Assembly: GCA_937952235.1 (NCBI GenBank)
Contig: CALFZM010000302.1
Coordinates: forward strand, 1 to 29,960
Direction of reading: 5' to 3'
DNA length: 29,960 nucleotides
From: an uncultured Opitutia bacterium
GTDB taxonomy: Bacteria; Verrucomicrobiota; Verrucomicrobiia; Opitutales; Opitutaceae
Positions 1 through 6,912 of the stretch are shown in pieces. The notes below the pieces were generated by a model. That model saw nothing but the letters and a program-made list of their open reading frames with translations, was not told the origin of the DNA and ran no database searches. Positions within the stretch are counted from its first letter, which is position 1; each line of letters opens with the position of its first letter. The position numbers and the translations under genes are program-made.

Positions 1-776
1 ACGTCGTGGTGCTGACGCCCGGCGTCTACAACAGCGCCTACTTCGAGCACTGCTTTCTCGCGCGCCAGATGGGCATTCCGATCGTCGAGGGGCGCGACCT
101 CGTGGTGCGCGACGCGCGCGTATACATGCGCACGACGGCCGGGCTCGTCGGCGTCGACGTCATTTATCGCCGGATCGACGACGATTTCCTCGATCCCACC
201 GTCTTCCGGCCCGACTCCATGCTCGGGGTGCCGGGGCTCGTGAACGCCTACCGCGCGGGGAATGTCGCGCTGGCCAATTCCATCGGCACCGGCGTGGCCG
301 ACGACAAGGTCATCTACGCCTACGTGCCGAAGCTGATCAAATACTACCTCGGCGAGGATCCGATCCTGCCCAACGTGAACACCTACCTCGCGTCGGAGAC
401 CGACGACCGGAAGTTCATTCTCGAGAACATCGAGAAGCTGGTGGTGAAGTCCGCCAACGAGGCCGGCGGATACGGCATGCTCATCGGGCCCGCCTCGACC
501 AAGGCGGAGTGCGAATCCTTCCGCGCGCAAGTGGCCGCGAATCCCCGCAACTTCATCGCCCAGGATCCCATCATGCTCTCCCGCTCGCCGACCTGGTGCG
601 ATGGCCAGCTCGAGGGCCGGCACATCGACCTGCGGCCGTACATCCTCTACGGAGAGAAGATCACCGTCACCCCCGGCGGCCTCACCCGCGTCGCGCTGCG
701 CAAAGGATCGCTCGTGGTCAACTCATCCCAGGGCGGCGGCTCCAAGGACACCTGGGTGCTCCAGGGCGACGCGTGA
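1..776 (+). CDS. Circularly permuted ATP-grasp protein (DUF404/DUF407 type), 3' part only
   Basis: The reading frame is already open at the left edge (codons from base 3) and ends at TGA 774-776, so about the last 258 residues are present. The family is usually near 480-500 residues, so the N-terminal half lies outside the window. The C-terminal hallmarks are clear: 'LTPGVYNSAYFEH' near the edge, 'KSANEAGGYGM' in the nucleotide-binding part, 'DLRPYILYG', and the ending 'LTRVALRKGSLVVNSSQGGG' followed by 'SKDTWVLQ'. Family knowledge: a cytoplasmic ATP-grasp ligase predicted to form amide or peptide bonds, substrate unknown, typically encoded beside an alpha-E protein and a transglutaminase, which is exactly the order here. 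Family membership is very likely; the reaction is only predicted. Confidence 0.93.
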   Translation, partial: VVVLTPGVYNSAYFEHCFLARQMGIPIVEGRDLVVRDARVYMRTTAGLVGVDVIYRRIDDDFLDPTVFRPDSMLGVPGLVNAYRAGNVALANSIGTGVADDKVIYAYVPKLIKYYLGEDPILPNVNTYLASETDDRKFILENIEKLVVKSANEAGGYGMLIGPASTKAECESFRAQVAANPRNFIAQDPIMLSRSPTWCDGQLEGRHIDLRPYILYGEKITVTPGGLTRVALRKGSLVVNSSQGGGSKDTWVLQGDA

Positions 777-895
777 CGAACCGGGGAACGCGGGGCCCGC
801 CCCGGCCTCCCCCCTGCAACTCAAAAACTCCCGGCATGCCTCCCTCCGCCAAGCCTCCCGCCGCCCCGACCCTGCTCCGCCCGCAGGCGACCGTC

Positions 896-1966
896 ATGCT
901 CTCGCGCGTGGCCCATTCGCTGTATTGGATGAGCCGCTACATCGAGCGGGCCGAGAACGTGGCGCGGCTGCTCGACGTGAACCTGCAGTTCCTCGCCGAT
1001 TTCCAGGACGTCACGAAGCCCGACGAGAACGCCTGGAGTTCCCTGGTGCTGAGTTCCGGGCAGGCCGAGCTCTTCGGCAAGTACTACGAGACGGCCGACA
1101 GCCGCACGGTGACGGAGTTTCTCTCCTTCGACCTGCGCAATCCCGACTCCATCCTCGCCTGCGTCTACGCGGCCCGCGAGAACGCCCGCATGATCCGGGA
1201 CCAGATCTCGCTCGAGATGTGGGAGACGATCAACGAGCTCTACCTGCTGCTCAAGGCCCAGAACACCGCGGCGGTCTGGGCCGCGGGCCCCCAGGAATTC
1301 TTCGCCAAGATCAACCGCGCCTCGCACCTCTACCAGGGCCTGACCGCCTCGACCTATTCGCGCAGCGAGGGCTGGGAGTTCATCGAATTCGGCAAGTACC
1401 TCGAGCGCGCGGACAAGACGACCCGCATCCTCGACGTCAAATACCACATCCTCCTGCCCAGCGCGACCGACGTCGGCGGCGCGCTCGACACGGCGCAGTG
1501 GCAGGCCGTGCTGCGCTCGGCCTCGGCCCTGGAGGCTTACCGGCGCTACCACGTGCGCGAGATCCTCGCGTGGAAGGCGGCCGAGTTTCTCATCTTCTCC
1601 GACTCCTTCCCGCGCTCGCTGCATTTCTGCGTCGGCCAGGTCGACGATTTCCTGCGCCGCATCCTCGGCGAGTCCGGCAGCCGGCCGCGCTCGCCCGCCG
1701 CCCGCGCCTCGCGCCGGCTCCTCGCGGACCTGCAGTCGCTCACCATCACCGACGTGCTCAACCAGGGACTGCACGAATTCCTGATCGACGTGCAGTCGAC
1801 GCTCGCCGCGATCAGCGACGAGGTGGCCGCCGCCACGATGTTCTATCCCGCGGAATCGCTGCTCGAGGACCAGCAGCAGCAGCAGCAGCAGGCCCGGGCG
1901 ACGGGCGAAGGCCCGAGCCGGGAAAACCCAACATACCGCGGCGCCGGGATGCCCCGACCGCGTTGA
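896..1966 (+). CDS. Alpha-E domain protein (DUF403)
   Basis: From ATG 896 the protein is 356 residues and begins 'MLSRVAHSLYWMSRYIERAE', the canonical alpha-E N-terminus. An in-frame ATG at 836 would add 20 residues rich in Pro and Ala; I prefer 896 because the family usually begins there, and neither start has a strong ribosome binding site. The sequence is almost all helical, with repeated Arg/Glu-rich segments ('FGKYLERADKTTRILDVKYH', 'RRYHVREILAWKAAEFL'). The C-terminus is low complexity, with seven consecutive Gln from a CAG repeat at 1871-1891, then a basic tail. The gene lies between the ATP-grasp and transglutaminase genes and is presumably co-transcribed. Alpha-E proteins are inferred partners of the ATP-grasp ligase; no activity is established. 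Confidence 0.92.
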   Translation: MLSRVAHSLYWMSRYIERAENVARLLDVNLQFLADFQDVTKPDENAWSSLVLSSGQAELFGKYYETADSRTVTEFLSFDLRNPDSILACVYAARENARMIRDQISLEMWETINELYLLLKAQNTAAVWAAGPQEFFAKINRASHLYQGLTASTYSRSEGWEFIEFGKYLERADKTTRILDVKYHILLPSATDVGGALDTAQWQAVLRSASALEAYRRYHVREILAWKAAEFLIFSDSFPRSLHFCVGQVDDFLRRILGESGSRPRSPAARASRRLLADLQSLTITDVLNQGLHEFLIDVQSTLAAISDEVAAATMFYPAESLLEDQQQQQQQARATGEGPSRENPTYRGAGMPRPR

Positions 1967-2034
1967 GTTCACCTTGGCGCGACGCGCCTTTTCCTTCTCC
2001 GCTTCCGCCTCCCGGTGGCGCCGCCACCGCGACC

Positions 2035-2898
2035 ATGCACCTTCGAGTCCTGCACCGCACCACCTTCGTCTACGCCGGCAAGGCCCGCGACAGCTTCAAC
2101 GAGGTCCGGCTCCAGCCGGTCAACGATGCCACGCAGCGTTGCGTGGACTTCCGGCTGCGCATCACGCCGGACGTGGAGCCGCGGGACTACGACGACTTCT
2201 ACCACAACCGCGTGCACCACTTCGAGGTGATCCCGGACCACAGCCGCCTCATGATCGAGGCCGTCTCGCGCATCGAGACCGTGCCCCTCGACGCCCGGCC
2301 GCCGGTGCCGCGGGTACCGAGCGAGGACCTCGAGCGCTCCGCCGAGCGCGAGATGCTGGCGGAGTTCTACAACGGCTCCCACTACGTGCCGCTCGAGGTC
2401 GAGCTCTGGCGCGAAGCCCAGGACGCCCTCGCCGAGGGCCGCAGCGACGTGTGGAACGACGTCCGCCGCCTCGGCGAGCACGTCTACCGGCGCTTCGCGT
2501 ACCGCCCGCACACGACCGGCGTGAACACGCGCGCGACCGACGTGCTCAAGCTCCGCATGGGCGTGTGCCAGGACTTCGCCCACGTGCTCCTCGGGCTCTG
2601 CCGGAGCGTCGGCATCCCCGCGCGGTACGTGAGCGGCTACTTCTTCAACAACACGCGCCGCCCGCGCGAGATCGAGGCCTCGCACGCCTGGATCGAGGCG
2701 TGGATCCCGGGCCACGGCTGGGCGGCGTATGATCCCACGCACGACCGCGTGGCGGACGACCGCTACGTCAAGGTCGCCGTGGGCCGCGACTATGCCGACA
2801 TCCGGCCGGTCAACGGCACGTACCGCGGCGCACCGACGCGCGAGCTGAAGGTCAACGTCACGGTGCGCGAAGCGCGACCCGAGCCGGCCGGTGGCTGA
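2035..2898 (+). CDS. Transglutaminase-like cysteine protease-fold protein
   Basis: The protein has 287 residues from ATG 2035; upstream in-frame codons overlap the alpha-E gene and look non-coding. The N-terminal half is a beta-rich domain ('LRVLHRTTFVYAG', about residues 1-90) typical of bacterial transglutaminase-like N-terminal regions. The catalytic domain follows, with the triad visible as Cys178 in 'GVCQDFAH', His217 in 'ASHAWIEAW' and Asp233 in 'YDPTHD'. No signal peptide is evident, so it is probably cytoplasmic. It is the third member of the ATP-grasp/alpha-E/transglutaminase module, where it is thought to cleave or transfer the amide linkages the ligase makes. The triad is intact, so it should be active. 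The substrate is unknown. Confidence 0.92.
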   Translation: MHLRVLHRTTFVYAGKARDSFNEVRLQPVNDATQRCVDFRLRITPDVEPRDYDDFYHNRVHHFEVIPDHSRLMIEAVSRIETVPLDARPPVPRVPSEDLERSAEREMLAEFYNGSHYVPLEVELWREAQDALAEGRSDVWNDVRRLGEHVYRRFAYRPHTTGVNTRATDVLKLRMGVCQDFAHVLLGLCRSVGIPARYVSGYFFNNTRRPREIEASHAWIEAWIPGHGWAAYDPTHDRVADDRYVKVAVGRDYADIRPVNGTYRGAPTRELKVNVTVREARPEPAGG

Positions 2899-2974
2899 GC
2901 GCGGCGGCGCTTCCCGGGTGCTTGCCGGCCACGCCCGTTCCTGATTCGCAGGACGTTCCTCCGCTTCCCACCCT

Positions 2975-3652
2975 GTGCGACTTCTCCTTCTCTGGGACAT
3001 CGACGGCACGCTCATCGCCTCCGGCGGCGCCGGCATGCGCGCGCTCCAGCGGGCCCTGCGCACCGAGTTCGGCTGCGACGGATCGCTGGCCGACATCGAT
3101 TTCGCCGGCCGGACCGACACCTGGATCATGCGCGCGGTCTTCCGCAAATTCGGCCTGCCCGAGACCGCCGACACCTTCGAACGCTTCTTCGCCGCCTACG
3201 TGGCCGCGCTGCCCGCGGAACTCAACCCTCCCCACGCGCGCGTCCTGCCCGGCATCCGGGAGCTCCTCCGCGCGGTCGCGGCGAGGGGTGACATTGCGCA
3301 GGGGCTCCTGACCGGCAACCGCCGGGCCGGCGCGCAGGTGAAACTGGCCTACCACGGGCTCTGGGAACCGTTCGCCTTCGGGGCGTTCGCCGACGACAGC
3401 GAGCACCGCAACGAACTTGGCCCGCACGCCGTCCGCCGCGCGCGCGAGCACCACGGGGTGGAGTTTTCCGTCGACCGGGTCTGGGTGATCGGCGACACGC
3501 CGCACGACATCGCCTGCGGCCGTGCCCTCGGCGCGCGCACCCTCGCCGTCGGCACGGGCGGCGCGACCCTCGACGTGCTCCGGGCGCACCGGCCCGATGC
3601 GGTGCTCGCCGATCTTGCCGATGCCGACGCTTTCTGGAAGCTCCTCGGCTGA
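2975..3652 (+). CDS. HAD-superfamily hydrolase, phosphoglycolate-phosphatase-like
   Basis: A protein of 225 residues that starts with GTG at 2975, giving 'MRLLLLWDIDGTLIASGG'. HAD motif I is 'DIDGTL' (nucleophile and acid/base Asp), motif II is the Thr in 'GLLTGNRR', and motif IV is 'VWVIGDTPHDIACG'. A helical cap of roughly 80 residues sits between motifs I and II, as in the Gph/PGMB-like subgroup. It is probably a soluble cytoplasmic phosphatase for a small phosphorylated metabolite; the substrate cannot be read from sequence. No ATG lies in the frame nearby, and the GTG is placed correctly for motif I at residues 8-13. It ends 14 bases before the rpiB-like gene, so the two are likely co-transcribed. 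Confidence 0.88.
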   Translation: MRLLLLWDIDGTLIASGGAGMRALQRALRTEFGCDGSLADIDFAGRTDTWIMRAVFRKFGLPETADTFERFFAAYVAALPAELNPPHARVLPGIRELLRAVAARGDIAQGLLTGNRRAGAQVKLAYHGLWEPFAFGAFADDSEHRNELGPHAVRRAREHHGVEFSVDRVWVIGDTPHDIACGRALGARTLAVGTGGATLDVLRAHRPDAVLADLADADAFWKLLG

Positions 3653-3666
3653 CCGTTTCCCTCCGC

Positions 3667-4107
3667 ATGAAACATTTCTCGATCGCCATCGGTTCCGACC
3701 ACGCCGGCTTCGCCTACAAGGAGGCGATCAAGGCCATGCTGCTCGCGGAGGGGCACACCGTGCGGGACTTCGGCACGCACTCGGACGCCGCGTGCGACTA
3801 CCCCGATTTCATCCGGCCCGTCGCCCAGGCGGTGGCCCGCGGCGAATTCGAACGCGGGATCGTGCTCGGCGGCTCCGGCAACGGCGAAGCCATCGTCGCC
3901 AACCGCGTGCGCGGCGTGCGCTGCGGGCTCTGCTGGAACGAGCAGGTCGCGGTCTGGAACCGCTCCCACAACGACGGCAACGTCCTTTCCCTCGGCCAGC
4001 GCACCGTCAGCGAAGCCGAGGCGCTCGCCATCACCCGCGTCTGGCTGGCCACCGGCTTCGAAGGCGGCCGGCACGAGGCCCGCATTCGGAAGATCGACGC
4101 GGCTTGA
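3667..4107 (+). CDS. rpiB: RpiB/LacA/LacB-family sugar-phosphate isomerase (ribose-5-phosphate isomerase B-like)
   Basis: A protein of 146 residues, normal for the family. It begins 'IAIGSDHAGFAYKE', the phosphate- and sugar-binding start of RpiB proteins, and carries 'LGGSGNGEAIVANRVRGVRC' around residues 68-86 and 'NRSHNDGNVLSLGQR' near 98-112. Where E. coli RpiB has its catalytic Cys in a GCGTG motif, this protein has GGSGNGE, the pattern of mycobacterial RpiB, in which the Glu (here Glu74) acts as base. The expected reaction is ribose-5-phosphate/ribulose-5-phosphate interconversion in the pentose phosphate pathway, though allose-6-phosphate or related substrates are possible. It lies directly after a HAD phosphatase gene. 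Confidence 0.9.
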   Translation: MKHFSIAIGSDHAGFAYKEAIKAMLLAEGHTVRDFGTHSDAACDYPDFIRPVAQAVARGEFERGIVLGGSGNGEAIVANRVRGVRCGLCWNEQVAVWNRSHNDGNVLSLGQRTVSEAEALAITRVWLATGFEGGRHEARIRKIDAA

Positions 4108-4204
4108 GTCGCCGCGGACGGCAGGTCCCGGCCCGGTCGGGCACGGCCGCTTGCGCTTCCGGCGCGCACCCATTCATTGCGCGGCACGTCTGACTTGCAA
4201 CGAC

Positions 4205-4837
4205 ATGCCTCGCTCCCAACTCCCGCGCCTTTCCTATCAGCACGTGTTCGAACCGGGCACCGACCCGGTCGCGCCGCCGCTGCTGCTCCTGCACGGGACC
4301 GGAGGCTCCGAGCACGATCTCCTGCGCCTCGGTCGGGCGATCTCGCCGGGATCCGCGCTGCTGAGCCCTCGCGGCGACGTCAGCGAGGGCGGCGCGGCGC
4401 GTTTCTTCGCGCGCCTCGCGGAAGGCGTGTTCGATCCGCAGGAGGTGTCGCGACGCACCCACGCCCTCGCGGATTTCGTCCTGGCGGCCGCCGCCCATTA
4501 CAAGTTCGAAGCCGCCCGGCTGGTCGCGCTCGGCTTCTCGAATGGGGCCAACATCGCCGCCACGCTCCTGTTGCTGCGCCCCGAATCGCTGGGCGGCGGC
4601 ATTCTCCTCCGCCCCATGGTCGTGCTCGACCAGCCGGCGGCCCCGGGGTCGCTCGCGGGCAAGCGCGTCCTGCTCTGCAACGGCACCACCGATCCGCTCG
4701 TACCGCCGGATCACCCGCCCCGGCTCGCGGCCCTGCTCCGGGGCGGAGGCGCCGAGGTGAAGATCGAGCTGCTGCCGGCCAGCCACGCGCTCACGCCGCA
4801 GGACGTCGCCGCCGCCCAATCCTGGCTCGCCCGCTGA
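4205..4837 (+). CDS. Alpha/beta hydrolase, phospholipase/carboxylesterase-like
   Basis: A protein of 210 residues from ATG 4205. A TTG at 4151 extends the frame, but the added residues look non-coding. Alpha/beta-hydrolase features are plain: the oxyanion-hole segment 'LLLLHGTGGSEHDLL' (26-40), the nucleophile elbow 'GFSNG' with Ser112, the acid at Asp163 in 'NGTTDPLVPP', and the base at His194 in 'PASHALTPQD'. The short length and the wording around the elbow match the YpfH/dienelactone-hydrolase-like carboxylesterase group, which acts on short acyl esters in the cytoplasm. No signal peptide is seen. It lies 22 bases before the UPF0173 gene on the same strand. The physiological substrate is unknown. 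Confidence 0.88.
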   Translation: MPRSQLPRLSYQHVFEPGTDPVAPPLLLLHGTGGSEHDLLRLGRAISPGSALLSPRGDVSEGGAARFFARLAEGVFDPQEVSRRTHALADFVLAAAAHYKFEAARLVALGFSNGANIAATLLLLRPESLGGGILLRPMVVLDQPAAPGSLAGKRVLLCNGTTDPLVPPDHPPRLAALLRGGGAEVKIELLPASHALTPQDVAAAQSWLAR

Positions 4838-4859
4838 TTCCGCCCCTCCCCGATCGCGC

Positions 4860-5540
4860 ATGAAACTCACCTATCTCGGCCACTCCTGTTTCTTCGTCGA
4901 AACCGCGCGCGCCCGGCTGCTGATCGATCCCTACCTCACCGGCAACCCGGCCGCGGCCAAACCCGCCGCCGAGGTGACGTGCGACTACATCCTGGTGTCG
5001 CACGGACACGACGACCACACGGCCGACGCGCTCGAGATCGCCCGCCGCTGCGACGCGACGATCGTGGCCAACTTCGAGATCGCGGAATACTTCGCGGCCA
5101 AAGGAGCGAAGACCCACGGCATGAATCCGGGCGGCGGCTTCAATTTCCCGTTCGGTCGCGTGAAGCTCACCCTCGCCCACCACAGCTCGAGCGCGGAGGC
5201 CGGGCTCCATCCGATCTACCTGGGCAGCCCGTGCGGCATCCTCGTCCAGGCTGACGGTCGGACGCTCTACCACGCCGGCGACACCGCCCTGTTCCTGGAC
5301 ATGCAGTTGATCGGCCGGGGCGGGATCGACGTGGCGCTGCTGCCCATCGGCGACAACTTCACCATGGGGCCCGACGACGCGCTGGTCGCCCTGGACTTCC
5401 TGCGACCGAAAATCGCCGTGCCGATGCACTACAACACCTGGCCGCCGATCGCGCAGGACGCCGCGGCCTTCGCTGCTCGTGCCGCCACGGCCCGCCACAC
5501 CGTGAGCCCCCTCAAGCCGGGCGAGTCGCTCTCGCTCTGA
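4860..5540 (+). CDS. UPF0173-family metal-dependent hydrolase (metallo-beta-lactamase fold)
   Basis: A protein of 226 residues, the usual size. It starts 'MKLTYLGHSCFFVET' and contains the metal-binding signature 'HGHDDH' (48-53), 'AHHSS', 'YHAGDTALF', the typical 'LLPIGDNFTMGPDDA' and a late 'PMHYNTWPPI'. These are strong UPF0173 hallmarks, with all metal ligands apparently present. The biochemical role of the family is not established; it is a cytoplasmic zinc-type hydrolase related to YtkL and UlaG-like proteins. Its stop codon lies at the very edge of the first palindromic repeat copy, so the transcript's 3' end probably falls within that hairpin. Confidence 0.92.
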   Translation: MKLTYLGHSCFFVETARARLLIDPYLTGNPAAAKPAAEVTCDYILVSHGHDDHTADALEIARRCDATIVANFEIAEYFAAKGAKTHGMNPGGGFNFPFGRVKLTLAHHSSSAEAGLHPIYLGSPCGILVQADGRTLYHAGDTALFLDMQLIGRGGIDVALLPIGDNFTMGPDDALVALDFLRPKIAVPMHYNTWPPIAQDAAAFAARAATARHTVSPLKPGESLSL

Positions 5541-5672
5541 GCCGGACGCATGCCGTTGGACTTCAAAGCAGCCCTGTGAACGGCCGCACTAAAAGGTGGA
5601 GCGGCTTGTCCTCAAGCCGCTGCGCACCGGTCCGTCGCACGTCAGCCGCCTGAGGACAGGCGGCTCCACCTT
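5537..5672. repeat. REP/MITE-like palindromic repeat, copy 1
   Basis: This block of about 136 bases recurs almost unchanged at 5689-5822. Its right part (5593-5672) is an imperfect palindrome: 5593-5613 and 5652-5672 are inverted repeats matching at 19 of 21 positions. Each arm is itself a small hairpin (GCGGCTTG with CAAGCCGC, and GCCGCCTG with CAGGCGGC). The left part, containing 'gccgttggacttcaaagcag', is not palindromic but is shared by both copies. It lies between the convergent UPF0173 and glpQ-like genes, so the hairpins may also end transcription. No transposase is encoded, consistent with a non-autonomous element. Confidence 0.85.
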
Positions 5673-5688
5673 AACTGCCTGAGTCCGG

Positions 5689-5822
5689 CTGAGCGGACGT
5701 ATGCCGTTGGACTTCAAAGCAGCCCTGTGTACGGCCGCACTGAAAAGTGGAGCGGGCTTGTCCTCGAGCCGCTGCGCACCGGTCCGTCGCACGTCAGCCG
5801 CCTGGCGACAGGCGGCTCCACC
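5689..5822. repeat. REP/MITE-like palindromic repeat, copy 2
   Basis: Second direct copy of the block at 5537-5672, offset by 151-152 bases. It shares 'atgccgttggacttcaaagc' exactly and 'gctgcgcaccggtccgtcgc' exactly. Differences are few: an extra G in the first arm (GCGGGCTTG), CTCGAG in place of CTCAAG, and GGCGACA in place of GAGGACA in the second arm. These changes weaken the inverted repeat slightly compared with copy 1. It ends about 10 bases before the stop of the minus-strand glpQ-like gene. The segment between the copies (5673-5688) is unique. Confidence 0.83.
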
Positions 5823-5831
5823 TGGAGAGGA

Positions 5832-6842
5832 TCACCGCAGGCCGTGCGCCTTCAGCCAGGCGGCGGTCTGGTCGGGAAAATCGGTGAACACGCCGTCGAC
5901 CCTGAGTTCGCGAAACAGCGCCGCGTGCAGGGCGTCGAGCGACGGACACGCCTTGGGCAGGTCGTCCGCGCGGACCGTGTACGGATGCAGGGCGAGTTTC
6001 TCCGCCTGCACGAGACGGGCCAGCGGCGTAAGCCGCGCGCTCGACTCTCCCGCCGTCCAGGACACCAGGCGCCCGAGCGACGGGCCGATGCCGTCGGCGA
6101 CGCGCGCGAGTTCCCGCAGGCCGGAGGCGGTGCAGAGCTGGTCGTAATCGGTGCCGTCCTCCCCTTTCCGCCCCCCGCCCACGAGCATGACCAGCCGGCC
6201 CTGCCAGCCGAGTTCCCCGCGCAGCCGCCGCACCTCGGTGAGTTCGAAGCACTGCAGGAAACACGGATCCGCCTTCGTCGCGTAGCCGTAGCGCGCGAGA
6301 ATCGGCAGCACGACCCGGCTGAGATCGCGGCCCTGCTGCCGGTGCCAGGCGGGTTGCTTCAATTCCGGATAAATCCCGGCCTTCCGGCCCGTGGCTTCGT
6401 TGAGCCCCTGGATGAGCTGCAGTTCCTCCTCGAGCGTCGAAATCAGGAACGCGGATTTCCCGAGCGGGAACCGCCGCGGATAGACGCGCTCGCCGGTCTT
6501 CACGTTGAACCGCTCCGTGGCGCGCAACTGCTTCATCTCCGCCACGGTAAAATCGAGCGCGTAGTAGCGTCCGTCCGCCCGCTTCCGGTCCGGGAACCGC
6601 TGTGCGACGTCCGTGGTGGTGTCGAGATGGATGTCGTGCAGCACGACCGGCACGTCGTCCTTCGACAGCACGAGGTCCTGCTCGATGTAGTCCGCCCCGA
6701 GCGCGTGCGCGTAGGCCTTCGCCTCGAGGGTGTGCTCCGGCAGGTAGCCGCTCGCACCGCGGTGCGCGATCACCAGCGGCGCCGGCGTCGCGGCAAAGGC
6801 GGTGGAAACGAGGAGCGGCACGAGGGGAAGGAAGCGTTTCAT
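5832..6842 (-). CDS. glpQ: Periplasmic glycerophosphodiester phosphodiesterase, GlpQ-like
   Basis: A protein of 336 residues, close to E. coli GlpQ. Residues 1-17 form a signal peptide ('MKRFLPLVPLLVSTAFA'), which places it in the periplasm. GDPD-family catalytic and metal residues are visible: 'IAHRGASG' (His27, Arg28), 'PEHTLEAK' (Glu36), 'YIEQDL' (Glu54, Asp56) and 'VLHDIHLD' (His69, Asp70). Later family landmarks are 'GIYPELKQP' and 'VDGVFTDFPD'. Expected reaction: glycerophosphodiesters such as glycerophosphocholine are hydrolysed to glycerol-3-phosphate plus the alcohol. It is the last gene of a minus-strand set that follows a glpT-like transporter by 70 bases, and a second phosphodiesterase lies on the other side of the transporter. 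Confidence 0.93.
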   Translation of the reverse strand: MKRFLPLVPLLVSTAFAATPAPLVIAHRGASGYLPEHTLEAKAYAHALGADYIEQDLVLSKDDVPVVLHDIHLDTTTDVAQRFPDRKRADGRYYALDFTVAEMKQLRATERFNVKTGERVYPRRFPLGKSAFLISTLEEELQLIQGLNEATGRKAGIYPELKQPAWHRQQGRDLSRVVLPILARYGYATKADPCFLQCFELTEVRRLRGELGWQGRLVMLVGGGRKGEDGTDYDQLCTASGLRELARVADGIGPSLGRLVSWTAGESSARLTPLARLVQAEKLALHPYTVRADDLPKACPSLDALHAALFRELRVDGVFTDFPDQTAAWLKAHGLR

Positions 6843-6912
6843 GGCGGGGAATTCGGCGGCCGCACGCGGCAGCGGCGCGGCGGTCTATCCGCCAGCGGCG
6901 TGAGGTGCGGGA

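Noticed and set aside
5537..5822. The repeated blocks as a possible CRISPR array.
   Set aside because: There are only two units, each over 130 bases and palindromic, with a 16-base gap and no cas genes.
5701..6147. Plus-strand open frame starting in the second repeat copy.
   Set aside because: It runs antisense into the GlpQ-like gene and encodes no recognisable protein; its start is repeat DNA.
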